From Adiantum capillus-veneris (taxonomy: Eukaryota > Streptophyta > Polypodiopsida > Polypodiales > Pteridaceae), in contig CM043963.1 in the NCBI GenBank assembly GCA_014529385.2, positions 81,682,412 through 81,746,411 on the forward strand: 64,000 nucleotides of DNA, written 5' to 3'. Numbering within the stretch: the first letter of the stretch is position 1; the number at the start of each line of letters is the position of its first letter. This document shows, one piece after another, positions 11,595 through 22,228 of the stretch. A model generated the notes under the pieces. It saw only the letters and a list, made by a program, of their open reading frames with translations, made no database searches and was not told the DNA's origin. The position numbers and the translations under genes are program-made.

Positions 11595-11663
11595 TCTATT
11601 TCGTAGCTACATTTTATGCCATTCAATATTTAGAAGACTCAGCCATGATATTTCTCTATCATT

Positions 11664-11933
11664 CAGATATTTGACAGGTTCGTCAACATCGCAACTACCT
11701 CAAAACCAAAAAACAGTTCTTTCGTATACCCAACTTCAAATCAAATGCGACTAGCAAATATGGCTGGCGAGGCCCCGGGTGCATTCATTGAAGCGTTCTG
11801 CACAAATCAGCTCCTCCACTCATACATCAATAGATGCAGCAATTGGAACAAAGAATATAGAAATAGCGAGCTAAAGTTGGCAATAGGTACTTCGAACTCT
11901 TCATATTCTTGTATTACAAACACTAAACATTAA
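11664..11933 (+). pseudogene. Coding remnant with a possible FtsJ-like AdoMet motif
   Basis: One frame contains QMRLANMAGEAPGAFIEAF. The E-A-P-G-[GA]-F segment resembles the AdoMet-binding loop of FtsJ/RrmJ-type RNA methyltransferases, but the rest of such a fold cannot be traced. The frame ends at 11931-11933, about 100 bp before the copia insertion. It belongs to the interrupted Helitron-like element or to something inserted in it. The motif match is short and could be chance. Confidence 0.25.
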
Positions 11934-12025
11934 CAAATTTGGATTCTCCCACAACATCTATCTTTTTTTGCACAGTTACAAAAAGAGTGATATTGTTGGG
12001 CATTGATTTTGACGAATCAAACAAA

Positions 12026-12030
12026 CTACT
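12026..12030 (+). repeat. Target-site duplication of the copia element, left copy
   Basis: CTACT directly before the 5' LTR equals CTACT at 17184-17188 directly after the 3' LTR. Confidence 0.85.
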
Positions 12031-12235
12031 TGTTACCATATACATGTGGTAGTGATGTGTGTGAACACACTAGGACCGCAGGGGCATTTTTTCCCTCTTT
12101 AGGAGGTTTTTTCCCCCGACAATTGTATATCAATCTTTCCATTGCACACTAAGTAATACACTCTCCATTGTGTGCCTTGAGCTTCCTTTGTCTTCTCCAA
12201 GCTGTGTGTGTTTCTCTGCAACCCTAATTCCAACA
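12031..12235 (+). repeat. 5' LTR of the copia element
   Basis: 205 bp. Against the 3' LTR it shows two substitutions plus two small indels; a segment of about 22 bp present in the 3' LTR is missing between TAT repeats. Confidence 0.95.
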
Positions 12236-12250
12236 ATTGGTATCAAAGCA
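12236..12250 (+). other. Copia primer binding site
   Basis: TTGGTATCAAAGCA begins one base after the 5' LTR. It matches the TGGTATCAGAGC site complementary to initiator tRNA-Met used by plant copia elements, with one change. Confidence 0.9.
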
Positions 12251-12596
12251 CGTCGCGTCCTCCCGGGATTAGTCGCCTGCTGCTCCAGTACACGCCTGCT
12301 CACTTTCTCCGATTTCAGTAAGATTTGATGAGCGTTCGCAGGTCGACAAATACTCGGGTGAGGTTGTAGAGCTCGGCCTGCTCAGATTTTCGATTTGGGC
12401 TCATTTCGGCCTCCGTTTCCACTACAAGCAGGTCTGCACAGGCAATTTCATCATTTTGTGCAGAATTTCTGTCAGTGTCGGTTTCTGCATAACAGGTGCG
12501 TTACAGTCTTCTACAGTTTGTGCTATATAGCACGTGTTGTTCCCGCTCTGTTTCTCCTATTTTCCGACAGTTTTCACATCAGGTGCAGCATTTACC

Positions 12597-15500
12597 ATGG
12601 CTGACAACAACAACACAGATGTGTTCAAGATGTTTGATGCTGAGGACAGGTTGGATGGGGACAACTACCCTATGTGGGCTTATATGATGCAACATGTTCT
12701 TGTGTCAAAAGGCGTCTGGAACATTGTGTAGGGCATTGATGTACGTCCTGGTTCTGAGGATGTAGGCGATGTTGAGGATGTTGCAGGTCTTGCTGCAAGG
12801 ATTGCTGCTGTTAGAGTTGTTTTGCCTACGGTAGAACAAGCTCATTGGGATGTTAAGGATGTGCAGGCTCATGCACTGATTGCGTTGTCCGTGAAGCGCA
12901 CCATTGTTCCTCACATCCGTTCAACAAAATCTTCAAAATAGGCTTGGGATATTTTGGTTGGTCTTTATGCAAGTTGCAATGAGGCTAAAATTGCTTTGCT
13001 GCATAAAGAGCTGGAGTCGAAGATTATGCATGAGGAAGATGATAGGACACTTTCCTTGCTAGTGTCAAGGATATCAATGAGCAGCTTATTTCTGCAGGTG
13101 AAGTCATTTCAGACAGTTCACTTGTGCAGACTGTTCTTGATGCCTTACTAGATTCTTACCAGACTTTTGCTAGTACTTGGAGACTTATGACCCAAGGAAA
13201 TCCAGAAGTTGTCAAGTTTGATGCATTATGCACATTGTTGTTGCAAGAGTCACTTTCCAGAAAAAACAGGACTAGGCAACGTGCAATTGAACAGGATTTT
13301 ATTGCTTCTCAAAGAAAGGGTGGTAACAGCAATGTAGCCACTTCTTATGGTTCTGCTGCGAGTGGCAAAAATTCTATTTCTAATGCTTCTGCTGGCAGCA
13401 ATTCGTCTGGAAATTCTGGTGATAAGGGCAAAAAGAATATGCGGTGCCATTATTGTAAAGCTAATGATCACTTGATCAAGCAGTGTCCTAAGTTGAAGGC
13501 AAAAGAAGCTAAGAAGAAAGAGGGTGGTTCCACTGCAAATGCTGGTTCCACTACAAATGCAGTCATTGTTGAGTCTTTTGTAAAAGGAGTCTGTAATGCT
13601 GATGTTGATGCAGAATGGGATTTTAGTGCAGAGTGCACTTACAATCCTGCTGTCCATGATGCATGCTTGTCAGTTGCTGCAGCTTCACATGTGTGGTATT
13701 TTGACAGTGGTGCTACAGAGCACATTACCTCACATCGTGAATTGTTTACCTCTCTCGAGTCTGTCCCTCATGGGAATTCTGTTACTTGTGCCAACAATGC
13801 CTCTTATCCAGTTCAGGGAGTTGGAAAGATTGTGCTCACTGTTGTTAATGGCAGTTCCTTCACACTTGTTGATGCACTTTATGTACCTGGGATCAAGAAG
13901 AATCTCTTGTCTGTATCCGCACTTGCTAGACTTGGACTTGTAGTCAAATTTGTGGATGACAGATTGACAGTTCATGATCTCAGTTTTGGTGATGAAATTG
14001 TTACATCTGGCCTTTTGTGCCGTGGGCTGTATAAGCTCACTTCGTATGACAAGTGTGGACAAAATTTTGCAAATGCTGTTGTAGATTCAAGGGCTATTTC
14101 AGATGCAAAACTTTGGCATGCACGTTTTGGTCATCTGAATTTTTCCAGTTTGTTGCGTTTGTAGAAATATGATATGGTTGCTTCTTTGCCGCCTCTTGGA
14201 GCACCTGTCAAACATGTTTGTGAAGGCTGTATTTTGGGTAAGATGCAGCGTTCTAAGTTTCCAAAGGATAGTTCAGTTCGGGCCACATGCAGGTTGCAGC
14301 TTGTGCATAGTAATGTTTGTGGGCCCATGCAAACTCCGTCCTTGGGCAATTACCTGTACTTCGTGACTTTCATTGATGATTACTCTAGGCATGCATGGGT
14401 ATTTCCGCTTAAAGCGAAGTCCGAAGTTTTTATGTGCTTCAAACAATTTCTGGCTATGACTGAAAATGTCTCGAAATGTACTATGGGCACCCTCCGTTCC
14501 GATCGAGGGGGGGAGTATATGTCTCATGAATTTAATGCATTTTTGGCTAGTCGTGGGATAAAACACCAATGTACACTTCCTTATACACCTCAACAAAATG
14601 GTGTTGCTGAGAGGAAAAACAGGTCACTGACGGAAATGGCATGATGTATGGTCAAAAGTCAAGCTTTGCCGCATTCTTTTTGGCTTGAGGCCATCATGTG
14701 TGCCACTTATGTACTTAACAGGTGTCCTACAAAAGCTTTGCAGTCTATTACTCCATATGAAGCATGGCATGATAGAAAGCCTTCTATTGAGCACATGCTT
14801 GTTTTTGGCTGTTTGGCATATGCTTTGGTTCCACAAGTGCAGCGCAGAAAATTGGATGATAAGGCTGTCAAATGTACTTTTGTTGGTTATAGTGCTGAAA
14901 GCAAAGGTTACAGGTTGTATCATTCGCAAACAAAACATATTCTGGTTTCTCGGGATGTAGTGTTTGTGGAAGATTCTGTTCAGCCCTTGCTGTCATGTAC
15001 TAGAGACAGTAATGTAAGCTCACAAGACATTTATGACACTTTCTTGCCTCTTTTCAGTGATGGAAATACGAATGTAAGTTCCAATGAGGCAAATGTACAG
15101 CCTATGGGGGTTTCTGAAAATGTTCTAGATTAGCCTATTACTGATGCAGATGTACATGATGTACTTGATGAGGAAAGGGCTGAAAATGAGCAGGCTAGAG
15201 GTATGCCAAAATGGCTGGTGCACACTTTGCGTGACAATAAATTGGATGCAACTTTGTCTAGCTGTACTCGTTCAGGCTCTTGCCATGCATCTTATGCATC
15301 AGATTGTTATGCTTTGGCCGTGTCTAGCTTACATGATGTTGAGGAGCCTGTGTCTTTTGATGAAGCACAGAATTCAGAAAATTGGATGGCTGCCATGCAA
15401 TCAAAATATGATGCACTCATAGAAAATGACACATGGACTTTATGTGATTTGCCTCCTGGCAAAAAGGCCATTGGTACAAAAAGGGTTTACAAGTTGAAAC

Positions 15501-16878
15501 GCAAGCCGGATGGTGAGATTGATTGCCATAAGGCTCCACTTGTTGCAAAGGGTTATGCACAGCAAAAAGGCATTGATTATGAAGACACTTTTGCTCCCAC
15601 TTGTCGTATGACTACTGTGCATTTTCTATGTGCATTGGCAGCTCATTGTGGTTGGGATGTACATCAATCAGACATTGTTACTGCTTTCTTGAATGGTGAC
15701 ATATTTGAGGAAGTTTATGTAACGCAGCCTTGCGGTTTTGTCATAAAAGGACAAGAGGACAAAGTGTGCAAATGTAAGGCTTTGTATGGGTTGAAGCAAT
15801 CTCCTCGTGCTTGGTATGAGAAAGCTGACACTCATTTGGTCAAACAAGGCTTTTGTAACAATCCAACAGAAAGCACATTGTATGTAAAGCGTGAGGGCGA
15901 TGTACTTCTCATTGTGGTTCTTTATGTTGATGATTTGTTGATCACTGGACCAAATGAGAGACATATTGCTGAATTTAAGGCTGATGGAATGCTACTTTCA
16001 AGATGAAAGATTTGGGGCTGTTGCATCATTACTTGGGTATAGAGTTTAAGCAGTGTGATGGTGGTATTGCCTTGTGTCAGAAAAGTTACATAGAGACATT
16101 GCTATGTAAGTTTGGACTTGAGGATTGAAAACCTATTGCCACTCCCATGGAAACAAGTTTGAAATTGAGTCTACATGATGCTGGCGATCCTGCTAATGTC
16201 ACTCTTTATCAAACTGCTGTTGGCTGCCTCATTTATGTATGCAACACGAGGCCGAATATTCAATTTGCAGTCTCACAGGTCAGCAGATTAATGCATAGCC
16301 CAAGGTCTAAGCATTGGCAGGCTGTCAAGAGGATTTTCCGCTAACTTAGTGGCACTTTACATCTTGGCTTGTTTTATCCCAAGGGAGGATCATTACCGCC
16401 AGACTTACATGCTTTTTCGGACTCAGATTGGGCTGGTTGTTTTGACACGAGAGTGTCCACAAGTGGTTTTTGTTTCATGCTTGGCAGTTCATGTATATCA
16501 TGGTTGAGCAAGAAGCAACCTACTGTGGCCACTTCGAGTTGTGAGGATGAGTACAGGGCAGTCTTCACAACTACGGTTGAGTGTGTATGGCTCAGACGCC
16601 TTATGGCTGATTTGGGTGTTGGACAGGACACTGCCAACACTATCTACACTGACAGTCAGAGCGCATTGGCAGTTGCGAGGAACCCAGTTTTTCATGCTCG
16701 CACAAAGCACATTGAGGTGCATTACCACTATGTCAGGGAGAGGCTCTCAGCAGGAGAGATTAGCTTGGCTTATGTGCCAACACAGGACAACCTTGCAGAT
16801 CTTTTCACAAAGGCATTGTCTCGTGAGAAGCTTGAAGCTTTCCGCAAAGCTTTGGGCTTACTCCCCTTTGTGGATTGA
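12597..16878 (+). pseudogene. Copia gag-pol polyprotein with stops and two frameshifts
   Basis: The start is ATG at 12597 (MADNNNTDVFKMF). In order: gag to about 13440; zinc knuckle CHYCKANDHLIKQC (about 13446-13490); protease WYFDSGATEH (about 13694); integrase zinc region with HARFGHLN (about 14119); integrase core 14260-14640; reverse transcriptase from about 15350 with YVDDLLITG (about 15925); RNase H from about 16400 with FSDSDWAGC and YTDSQSA. Stops lie at 12729, 12939, 14161, 14642, 15131, 16126 and 16342; frameshifts at about 13070 and 15990. In the integrase triad the first Asp reads Asn (VHSNVCGPM), while LRSDRGGEY and the Glu of NGVAERKN are present. No protein can be made from it as it stands. 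Confidence 0.9.
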
Positions 16879-16940
16879 TCATGTCCTTAGGGCATGGCAC
16901 TTCCCTTTACTCATGTGCCAGCTCTCGTTCACCGCATCAC

Positions 16941-16950
16941 TCCAGGGGGA
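16941..16950 (+). other. Copia polypurine tract
   Basis: CCAGGGGGA lies just before the TG of the 3' LTR, the usual short copia purine tract. Confidence 0.6.
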
Positions 16951-16952
16951 TT

Positions 16953-17183
16953 TGTTACCATATACATGTGGTAGTGATGTGTGTGAACACACTAGGACCA
17001 CAGGGGCATTTTTTCCCTCTTTAGGAGGTTTTTTCCCCCGAGCATGCATTGTATATACGCCCATCACTCTAGGGCTATCAATCTTTCCATTGCACACTAA
17101 GTAATACACTCTCCATTGTGTGCCTTGAGCTTCCTTCGTCTTCTCCAAGCTGTGTGTGTTTCTCTGCAACCCTAATTCCAACA
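16953..17183 (+). repeat. 3' LTR of the copia element
   Basis: 231 bp, nearly identical to the 5' LTR apart from the extra segment. The base after it starts the CTACT duplication (17184-17188). Confidence 0.95.
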
Positions 17184-17188
17184 CTACT

Positions 17189-17530
17189 GTTAGACAAAGA
17201 AACACAATAAATACTGAACACAAAGACTACTAGAATCACCACCTATGCAATCGAGATGCTCCACTCCACTACGGTTACAAAATTGCCTTTGATAAATTGG
17301 TTGTCCTCGACAAGAATACAATAAGCCAAACACTTTCCAACATGGTCAAAGAGTTTGGAAATGAATTCAAAGGGAGCAAGAGAACAATCTTAATTGATGA
17401 GAAATGCACATGGCATTTTAATAGAGACCTTTTTGATGCCCGGTTTGGTGAGACAACCGATCCATTTCGAAAGCTTGAATCGCAATATGGTGAGCATCTG
17501 TATCCCTTTAAGAATATAATTATGTGATTA
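17189..17530 (+). pseudogene. Unidentified coding remnant continuing the Helitron-like element
   Basis: After removing the copia element, a frame from about 17240 reads HYGYKIAFDKLVVLDKN, then WHFNRDLFDARFGETTDPF, to a stop at 17525-17527. I do not recognise a family. A possible splice acceptor (TAGTGCAG) at about 17561 leads into the GIY-YIG-like frame, so this could be the upstream exon of the same protein. Confidence 0.35.
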
Positions 17531-17561
17531 AATACTAATTGAACACACCAATGTAGTGCAG

Positions 17562-17809
17562 GACAACGACAACGATACCAGCAAGGAGATCCCCAACAAT
17601 ATAACAACTTCACAAGCGGAAGCGGTCCATTCCGACGCCGCTCCAGCTCCCAAAAGACAACGACAAACGAAGAGAGCTACATAGTATACTCTATTAGATG
17701 CAAAATCAGTAACAGTGTTTATATAGGCATGACATCTGATTTTGAAGCTAGCCCTTCTAATGATCAATTGTTCAAATTTTCCTCCTTCACAACAACTGAA
17801 AGGAAATAG
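17562..17809 (+). pseudogene. GIY-YIG-like endonuclease domain fragment
   Basis: The frame begins with a Gln/Ser/Arg-rich linker (QRQRYQQGDPQQYNNF, then GPFRRRSSS). It continues SYIVYSIRCKISNSVYIGMT and SDFEASPSND. Y-I-V-Y-S and V-Y-I-G-M-T, spaced about ten residues apart, fit the first two strands of GIY-YIG nucleases, where the signature is G-I-Y then Y-I-G. The residues after it, where the catalytic Arg and Glu would be, are broken by a stop at 17807 and a frame change. The domain follows a Helitron-type helicase in the same orientation. Whether both belonged to one element is inference. Confidence 0.45.
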
Positions 17810-18115
17810 CTTCGCATCTTTAACTACAAGGTTCTTTGCAAATCAACCCTTCCTATGCAAGGTTGACAGTCGTTTTGAAAGACAAAAGGGCGTCAAATAC
17901 TATCGACATGGCACAAACTTTAATGTCAATATACAAGACATACCTTAAGTCTTAAATAATCAAAATCCGAATTTAAGCTTGGAAGTTGTGCAGCTTGGGA
18001 GCTTGGACCTCAACAGTGTTAATGATGTTGAAGTTCAAAGCTGCAATTCCTCTCAAATCTGGCGCATTGAACTTCTTGAGAGAACCTACGATTTGTATTA
18101 CAACCTCTTATAAGT
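17802..18115 (+). pseudogene. Tail of the GIY-YIG-like coding remnant
   Basis: Two more frames follow: FLCKVDSRFERQKGVKYYRH to a stop at 17946-17948, then SLEVVQLGSLDLNSVNDVE to a stop at about 18112. Their length and position suit the C-terminal half of the preceding protein, but no catalytic motif is clear. Confidence 0.3.
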
Positions 18116-18791
18116 TGTATCCTTGAAGTTTAGAGCAAACTTCAAAGCAGTCTACACAAGAAGGGATTCATGGAACATACCTTAAGGCTTGTAATTTTGT
18201 GATCCAGTCCATGTAAATTTTTGTAACTGTGAATCGAAAGGTGACATGTCGGGGCAATGCCTAGTAGGTCATGAATGTGAGGTGCATTCATAGACAACTC
18301 TTGCTCAGAGTTGGTGTCACCAAGGCCCTGCCATTTGTTGTAGTTGCCACCCCCAATCAATCTTGCCCTTGACATCTATCTACATCCCTCCCCTTGGGTT
18401 TCCACCGACCCCAATTGTGCATCCCCCAAGCCGCATTGGCTAGTGAATGGGAAATCGTTGTGCGCTATTGTGTGCAAAAATTTCCCTCATAGGATAGGTG
18501 ATACGATCTTCCCAGAGGACCTCACAAGAAATTATGCATTTTCAAAAAATACCCATTAGAAATACCTTTTTTTTTAAAAAATTTGATTCTTTATTTTTCA
18601 ATGATCAACTTTGCCATGAGATTTTATTGTATTTTTTGAAAGTTATTTTTTATTTTTTATTTCTTTCAATGACTAACTTTGCCATGAGATTTTATTGTAT
18701 TTTTTTGAAGGTTAGCTCACATTCTCACGCATAAATATGGAGAGAAACATACCAATATAGGGAGAGAAACACGTACAATGAGGAAGAGATG

Positions 18792-18795
<4 letters not shown>
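18116..18795. other. Intergenic sequence without recognisable features
   Basis: No coding frame with recognisable content. Two similar AT-rich stretches of about 50 bp (ACTTTGCCATGAGATTTTAT at 18607 and 18669) form a short direct repeat. Confidence 0.4.

Positions 18796-18796
<1 letters not shown>

Positions 18797-18845
<49 letters not shown>
18797..18845 (+). repeat. (GA)n microsatellite
   Basis: About 24 uninterrupted GA units. Confidence 0.95.
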
Positions 18846-18847
<2 letters not shown>

Positions 18848-19281
18848 CGGAGAGGGATTTATTTCTTTGCACAAACCCGCTTGTAATTTTCTTTGCGTTT
18901 CCATATATAAATGCTCATGATGGAACGTTTCTTTCAACTTCAAATGCCCACAAACAACCAGCAACTCCCTCTTTGATCGAACTACAACCAAATACATTTT
19001 AGGACAGTAAAATTGTAAATATGAAATATTTAGAACACCCTTTGCTTTGCTCTGATTTATTGAGAGCTGAAGTAACACCTTACAACTACATGTGTAAGTC
19101 TTAGGCATATACTGGCCTGCCAAAGAACATGGAACATATCAACTCCATAAAAACAGTCATAACATGTAACAAACTTCAACAACTCTTGTTTGATGCTGGT
19201 GTGCCATAAACGGTTCTAAATTAACCCCCAATCCAATTAATAAGCACAACATTGCAATCACGTCTCGTACTATTTGTGCAC

Positions 19282-19283
<2 letters not shown>

Positions 19284-19369
<86 letters not shown>
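19284..19369 (+). repeat. Compound (CT)n-(AT)n microsatellite
   Basis: About 23 CT units to 19330 run directly into about 19 AT units to 19369. Confidence 0.95.
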
Positions 19370-19371
<2 letters not shown>

Positions 19372-19424
19372 TCTTTAAGGTCTCTTGGGATAGTTTCCTA
19401 CGACGTTAAAACAATCTTCTTCTC

Positions 19425-19428
<4 letters not shown>

Positions 19429-19507
<79 letters not shown>
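19429..19507 (+). repeat. (CT)n microsatellite
   Basis: About 39 CT units; the open frames reading Leu-Ser repeats here are artefacts of it. Confidence 0.95.
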
Positions 19508-19509
<2 letters not shown>

Positions 19510-19843
19510 CTCGTGTCCGCACCATCAAAATTTCCATTCAGTAAGATGAATGCACTCAGTCATCCCACAATGAAAAGGCTCATTTACAAGTTTTTAAGCG
19601 CCCCTTAGATTTTGGCCGGCGCTACAAGTATGTCCTTACGATTTGCAAAAATGGTGTATTAATGGGAATCTTACGTGGATCCATTTCTGGTTAACAAAGA
19701 AAGGAAAAAATGACGGTAAGGTTTGGTCGCCATGCAGCGAGGGAAGACAGGAGGAGCCCTGAAGGGTTGGGGAGCATATACGCTGCAGTGGCAACCCTGA
19801 TAGGCATTGGGGAGGAGAAGAGCTTGAGTGGATCTGGGGGCCG

Positions 19844-19844
<1 letters not shown>

Positions 19845-19877
<33 letters not shown>
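19845..19877 (+). repeat. Poly-G tract
   Basis: 33 consecutive G. The exact length in the genome may differ because such runs are hard to sequence. Confidence 0.9.
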
Positions 19878-19878
<1 letters not shown>

Positions 19879-19900
19879 GCAATCTTTTTTTAAAAATATA

Positions 19901-20012
19901 AGTACAGGTCGGATTGCAACAGCGGTTGCTTGGGCCAGTGGCTTACGCCAACGTTGACAAGTTGAGTTGTGGGCATGCGCACCGGTTCGAACCCTTGCAT
20001 TACAATTTTAGA
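19901..20012 (+). mobile_element. tRNA-derived SINE-like sequence
   Basis: An RNA polymerase III A-box-like TGGGCCAGTGG (19931-19941) and a perfect B box GGTTCGAACCC (19984-19994) lie 42 bases apart, as in tRNA genes. The T stem pairs poorly and no anticodon arm or acceptor stem closes, so it is not a functional tRNA gene. A T/A-rich segment precedes it. The 3' limit is uncertain. Confidence 0.5.
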
Positions 20013-20256
20013 TTAACATCCGAAGGGGGGGCGGGGGGCGGGATCTATGAAGATTCTTCTCTAATAAACTAATAAACTAGAGAACCTACCAGTATGTTTG
20101 ATCGAGTATGCATGCATTAGGCCTAGCTAGCTTGACAGATTTTTATCGAGGTTTTCCAGTCTGCGACTCGACGAAGCCCTGCCTGCCTGCCTTGCCGAGC
20201 GAAGTCGAGGACTCAGGAGCCAAGTGGAGGAGCAGCGTTTGAGAGAGCGAAGTTGA

Positions 20257-22228
20257 GGACTGAAATGTGCCATTTCCCCGAGAAGCACCTCTCGTCTTCT
20301 TGGACCCACAGAGGCCGACGCTGTCAGCGACCGCAAACTCACCGATTTCTTATTGAGCGCTGGAGTTTATGAACCTCCCCAAGAATCCATGCTTCGGGTG
20401 GAGGTGCTCGGCCACCTTGATCGGCTTGTGAAAGTCTGGGTGAAGCACGTCAGTTGCAACAGGGGCTTCAGCCATGAGCTCGTTGAGCAGGAAAATGCCA
20501 AGATCTTCACTTTCGGATCGTATCGGCTCGGCGTGCATGGCCCTGGCGCAGACATCGATGCCCTCTGCGTCGGCCCTCGACATGCTACTCGAGAGGAAGA
20601 TTTCTTCATTGTGCTTCATGACATGCTCAGGGAAACTCCCCAAGTTACGGAGCTTCATCCCGTCCCAGATGCTCACGTTCCTCTTCTCAAATTCAAGTTC
20701 CAAGGCATTTCAGTAGATCTGTTGTATGCAAGGCTTGCGCTTTGGGTCATTCCAGAGGACCTAGACCTATCCGAAGACTCCATTCTATGCAATGTTGATG
20801 AGCAAAGCGTGCGAAGTCTGAATGGATGTCGGGTTATGGACCGCATACTGCGCCTTGTTCCAACATTCTGGCATTTCGCACCACGCTCCGGTGTATCAAG
20901 CTTTGGGCCAGAAGACGAGGAGTGTATTCAAACGTCTCCGGCTTTCTTGGCGGAGTGAATTGGGCTCTGTTGGTGGCTAGCATGCTGGGTACAGCATTTG
21001 GATACAACTGGCAAATGCGGCTTTTCAGGTTCTTCCAAGTTTACACACAATGGAGATGGCCAAGCCCTGTCATGCTATGCGAGATTGAACAAGGGACGCT
21101 GGGCTTTCCTGATGGGACACATGTGATGCCCATCATAACCCCTGCATATCCATGCATGAACTGTAGCTACAATGTCTCCGCCAGTACCCTTCAAGTCATA
21201 ACTGACCAGTTTGAGAATGCCAACCAGGTCTGCAAGGCTGTAGAGATGAAGCAGGCAGAATGGAGTGCGCTCTTTGAGACTTTTCCATTTTTTGAGGCTT
21301 ACAAAAACTACCTGCAGATTGATATAATGGCCGTAGACGAGGATGACCTGCGTACATGGAAGGGTTGGGTGGAATCCCGTCTCAGACAGTTGACACTGAG
21401 GATCGAGCGCGATACAAAGCTTCTCTTGCAATGCCATCCCTATCCCTGCGAATTTGTAGATACATCCAAGCAAATGGAACACACAGCCTTTTTCATGGGA
21501 TTGCGGTGTGGGCATGCAGGTGTTCCCGTTCAAGAAGGCCAGCAGCAGTTCAATATACAGGGGGCTGTTGATGAGTTTAGGCATTCAGTCGTTATCGCTA
21601 CAGAAAGCATGGCATGAGAATTCATGTTTCCCACATACGACGGAAGCAGATCTCGCAATTTGTTTTCCCTGGTGGTGTGCGCCCTTCAAGGCCGAAAAGA
21701 TTTTTTTCCCCAGGACTGGAATCATCGAGCAACTCTCCACCATCTTCACAGGAAGGCCAAGCTGGGGATGCATGTGATGAATTGAGAAACTCTGTACCAA
21801 AACGACAGAGGGCCTGTTCGGTTGACTCTACTGGGCTTAGGCCAACTCAGTCTTCAAGCATCTTTCCATCAAGGAGGGAAGCAGATCCATCCACAGACGA
21901 TGTGAATGGTTTGCTGCGCCAAAACTTCAAGTGGTCAGCAGACATAGTTTCGGACAAGTCGTCAGATCCCTCAAAGAAGCGGAAATGGGCTGCTGATGTC
22001 GACAGAACAAACTCTGGCAGATGTGAAGAGGGAAATGAACATGATGATCGTTTTGTGCCGAGAACCAGAACAGAAAATGGGTACTATCTCTCCGCTCCAA
22101 GAAGTGGGTTTGCTAACGTTCGTGTCATGAATGGTTCTAGCAGCAAACGAGTTTGTGTGAGCATACCAACTCTGCCTCCATCAAGGCCTGGTCAAGCTGA
22201 GAATGGCTCAGGTGATGAGTTAGAGTGA
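20257..22228 (+). pseudogene. Intronless retrocopy of nuclear poly(A) polymerase, frameshifted
   Basis: The frame starts near GPTEADAVSDRKLTDFL (20302). The nucleotidyltransferase signature FTFGSYRLGVHGPGADIDAL holds the G-S and D-x-D catalytic residues (about 20510-20570), and FKFQGISVDLLYA gives the third Asp. The central domain (FRTTLRCIKLWARRRGVYS, WALLVA, YTQWRWPSPVMLC, MPIITPAYPCMN) and the RNA-binding region (FFEAYKNYLQIDI, WVESRLRQLTL) follow. The C-terminus (HVSHIRRKQISQFVFP to 22228) is Ser-rich with basic patches. Single-base losses shift the frame at about 20862 and 21600, and a short stretch around 21108 is deleted. The coding part is collinear over about 1.95 kb without introns, unlike plant PAP genes, so this is a processed copy. 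No start codon, poly(A) tail or flanking repeat is visible. Confidence 0.88.

Larger units (their letters stand above)
12031..17183 (+). mobile_element. Complete Ty1/copia retrotransposon with decayed coding region
   Basis: LTRs at 12031-12235 and 16953-17183 begin TGTTACC and end CCAACA. There is a 5-bp duplication (CTACT), an initiator-tRNA-Met-type primer binding site, a polypurine tract and one gag-pol coding region in copia order: gag, protease, integrase, reverse transcriptase, RNase H. It inserted into the decayed Helitron-like element; sequence of that element continues at 17189. Confidence 0.95.

Noticed and set aside
19252-19608. Long frame of Leu-Ser and Ile-Tyr repeats
   Set aside because: It is only the translation of the (CT)n and (AT)n microsatellites.
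19845-19877. Telomeric or regulatory G-rich element
   Set aside because: A pure G homopolymer without telomere units; more likely slippage or an assembly effect.
19921-20000. A functional tRNA gene
   Set aside because: The B box is perfect, but the acceptor, anticodon and T stems do not close; kept as SINE-like.
20257-22228. A working poly(A) polymerase gene with introns at the frame changes
   Set aside because: The frame changes are single-base and fall inside conserved motifs, with no splice sites around them.
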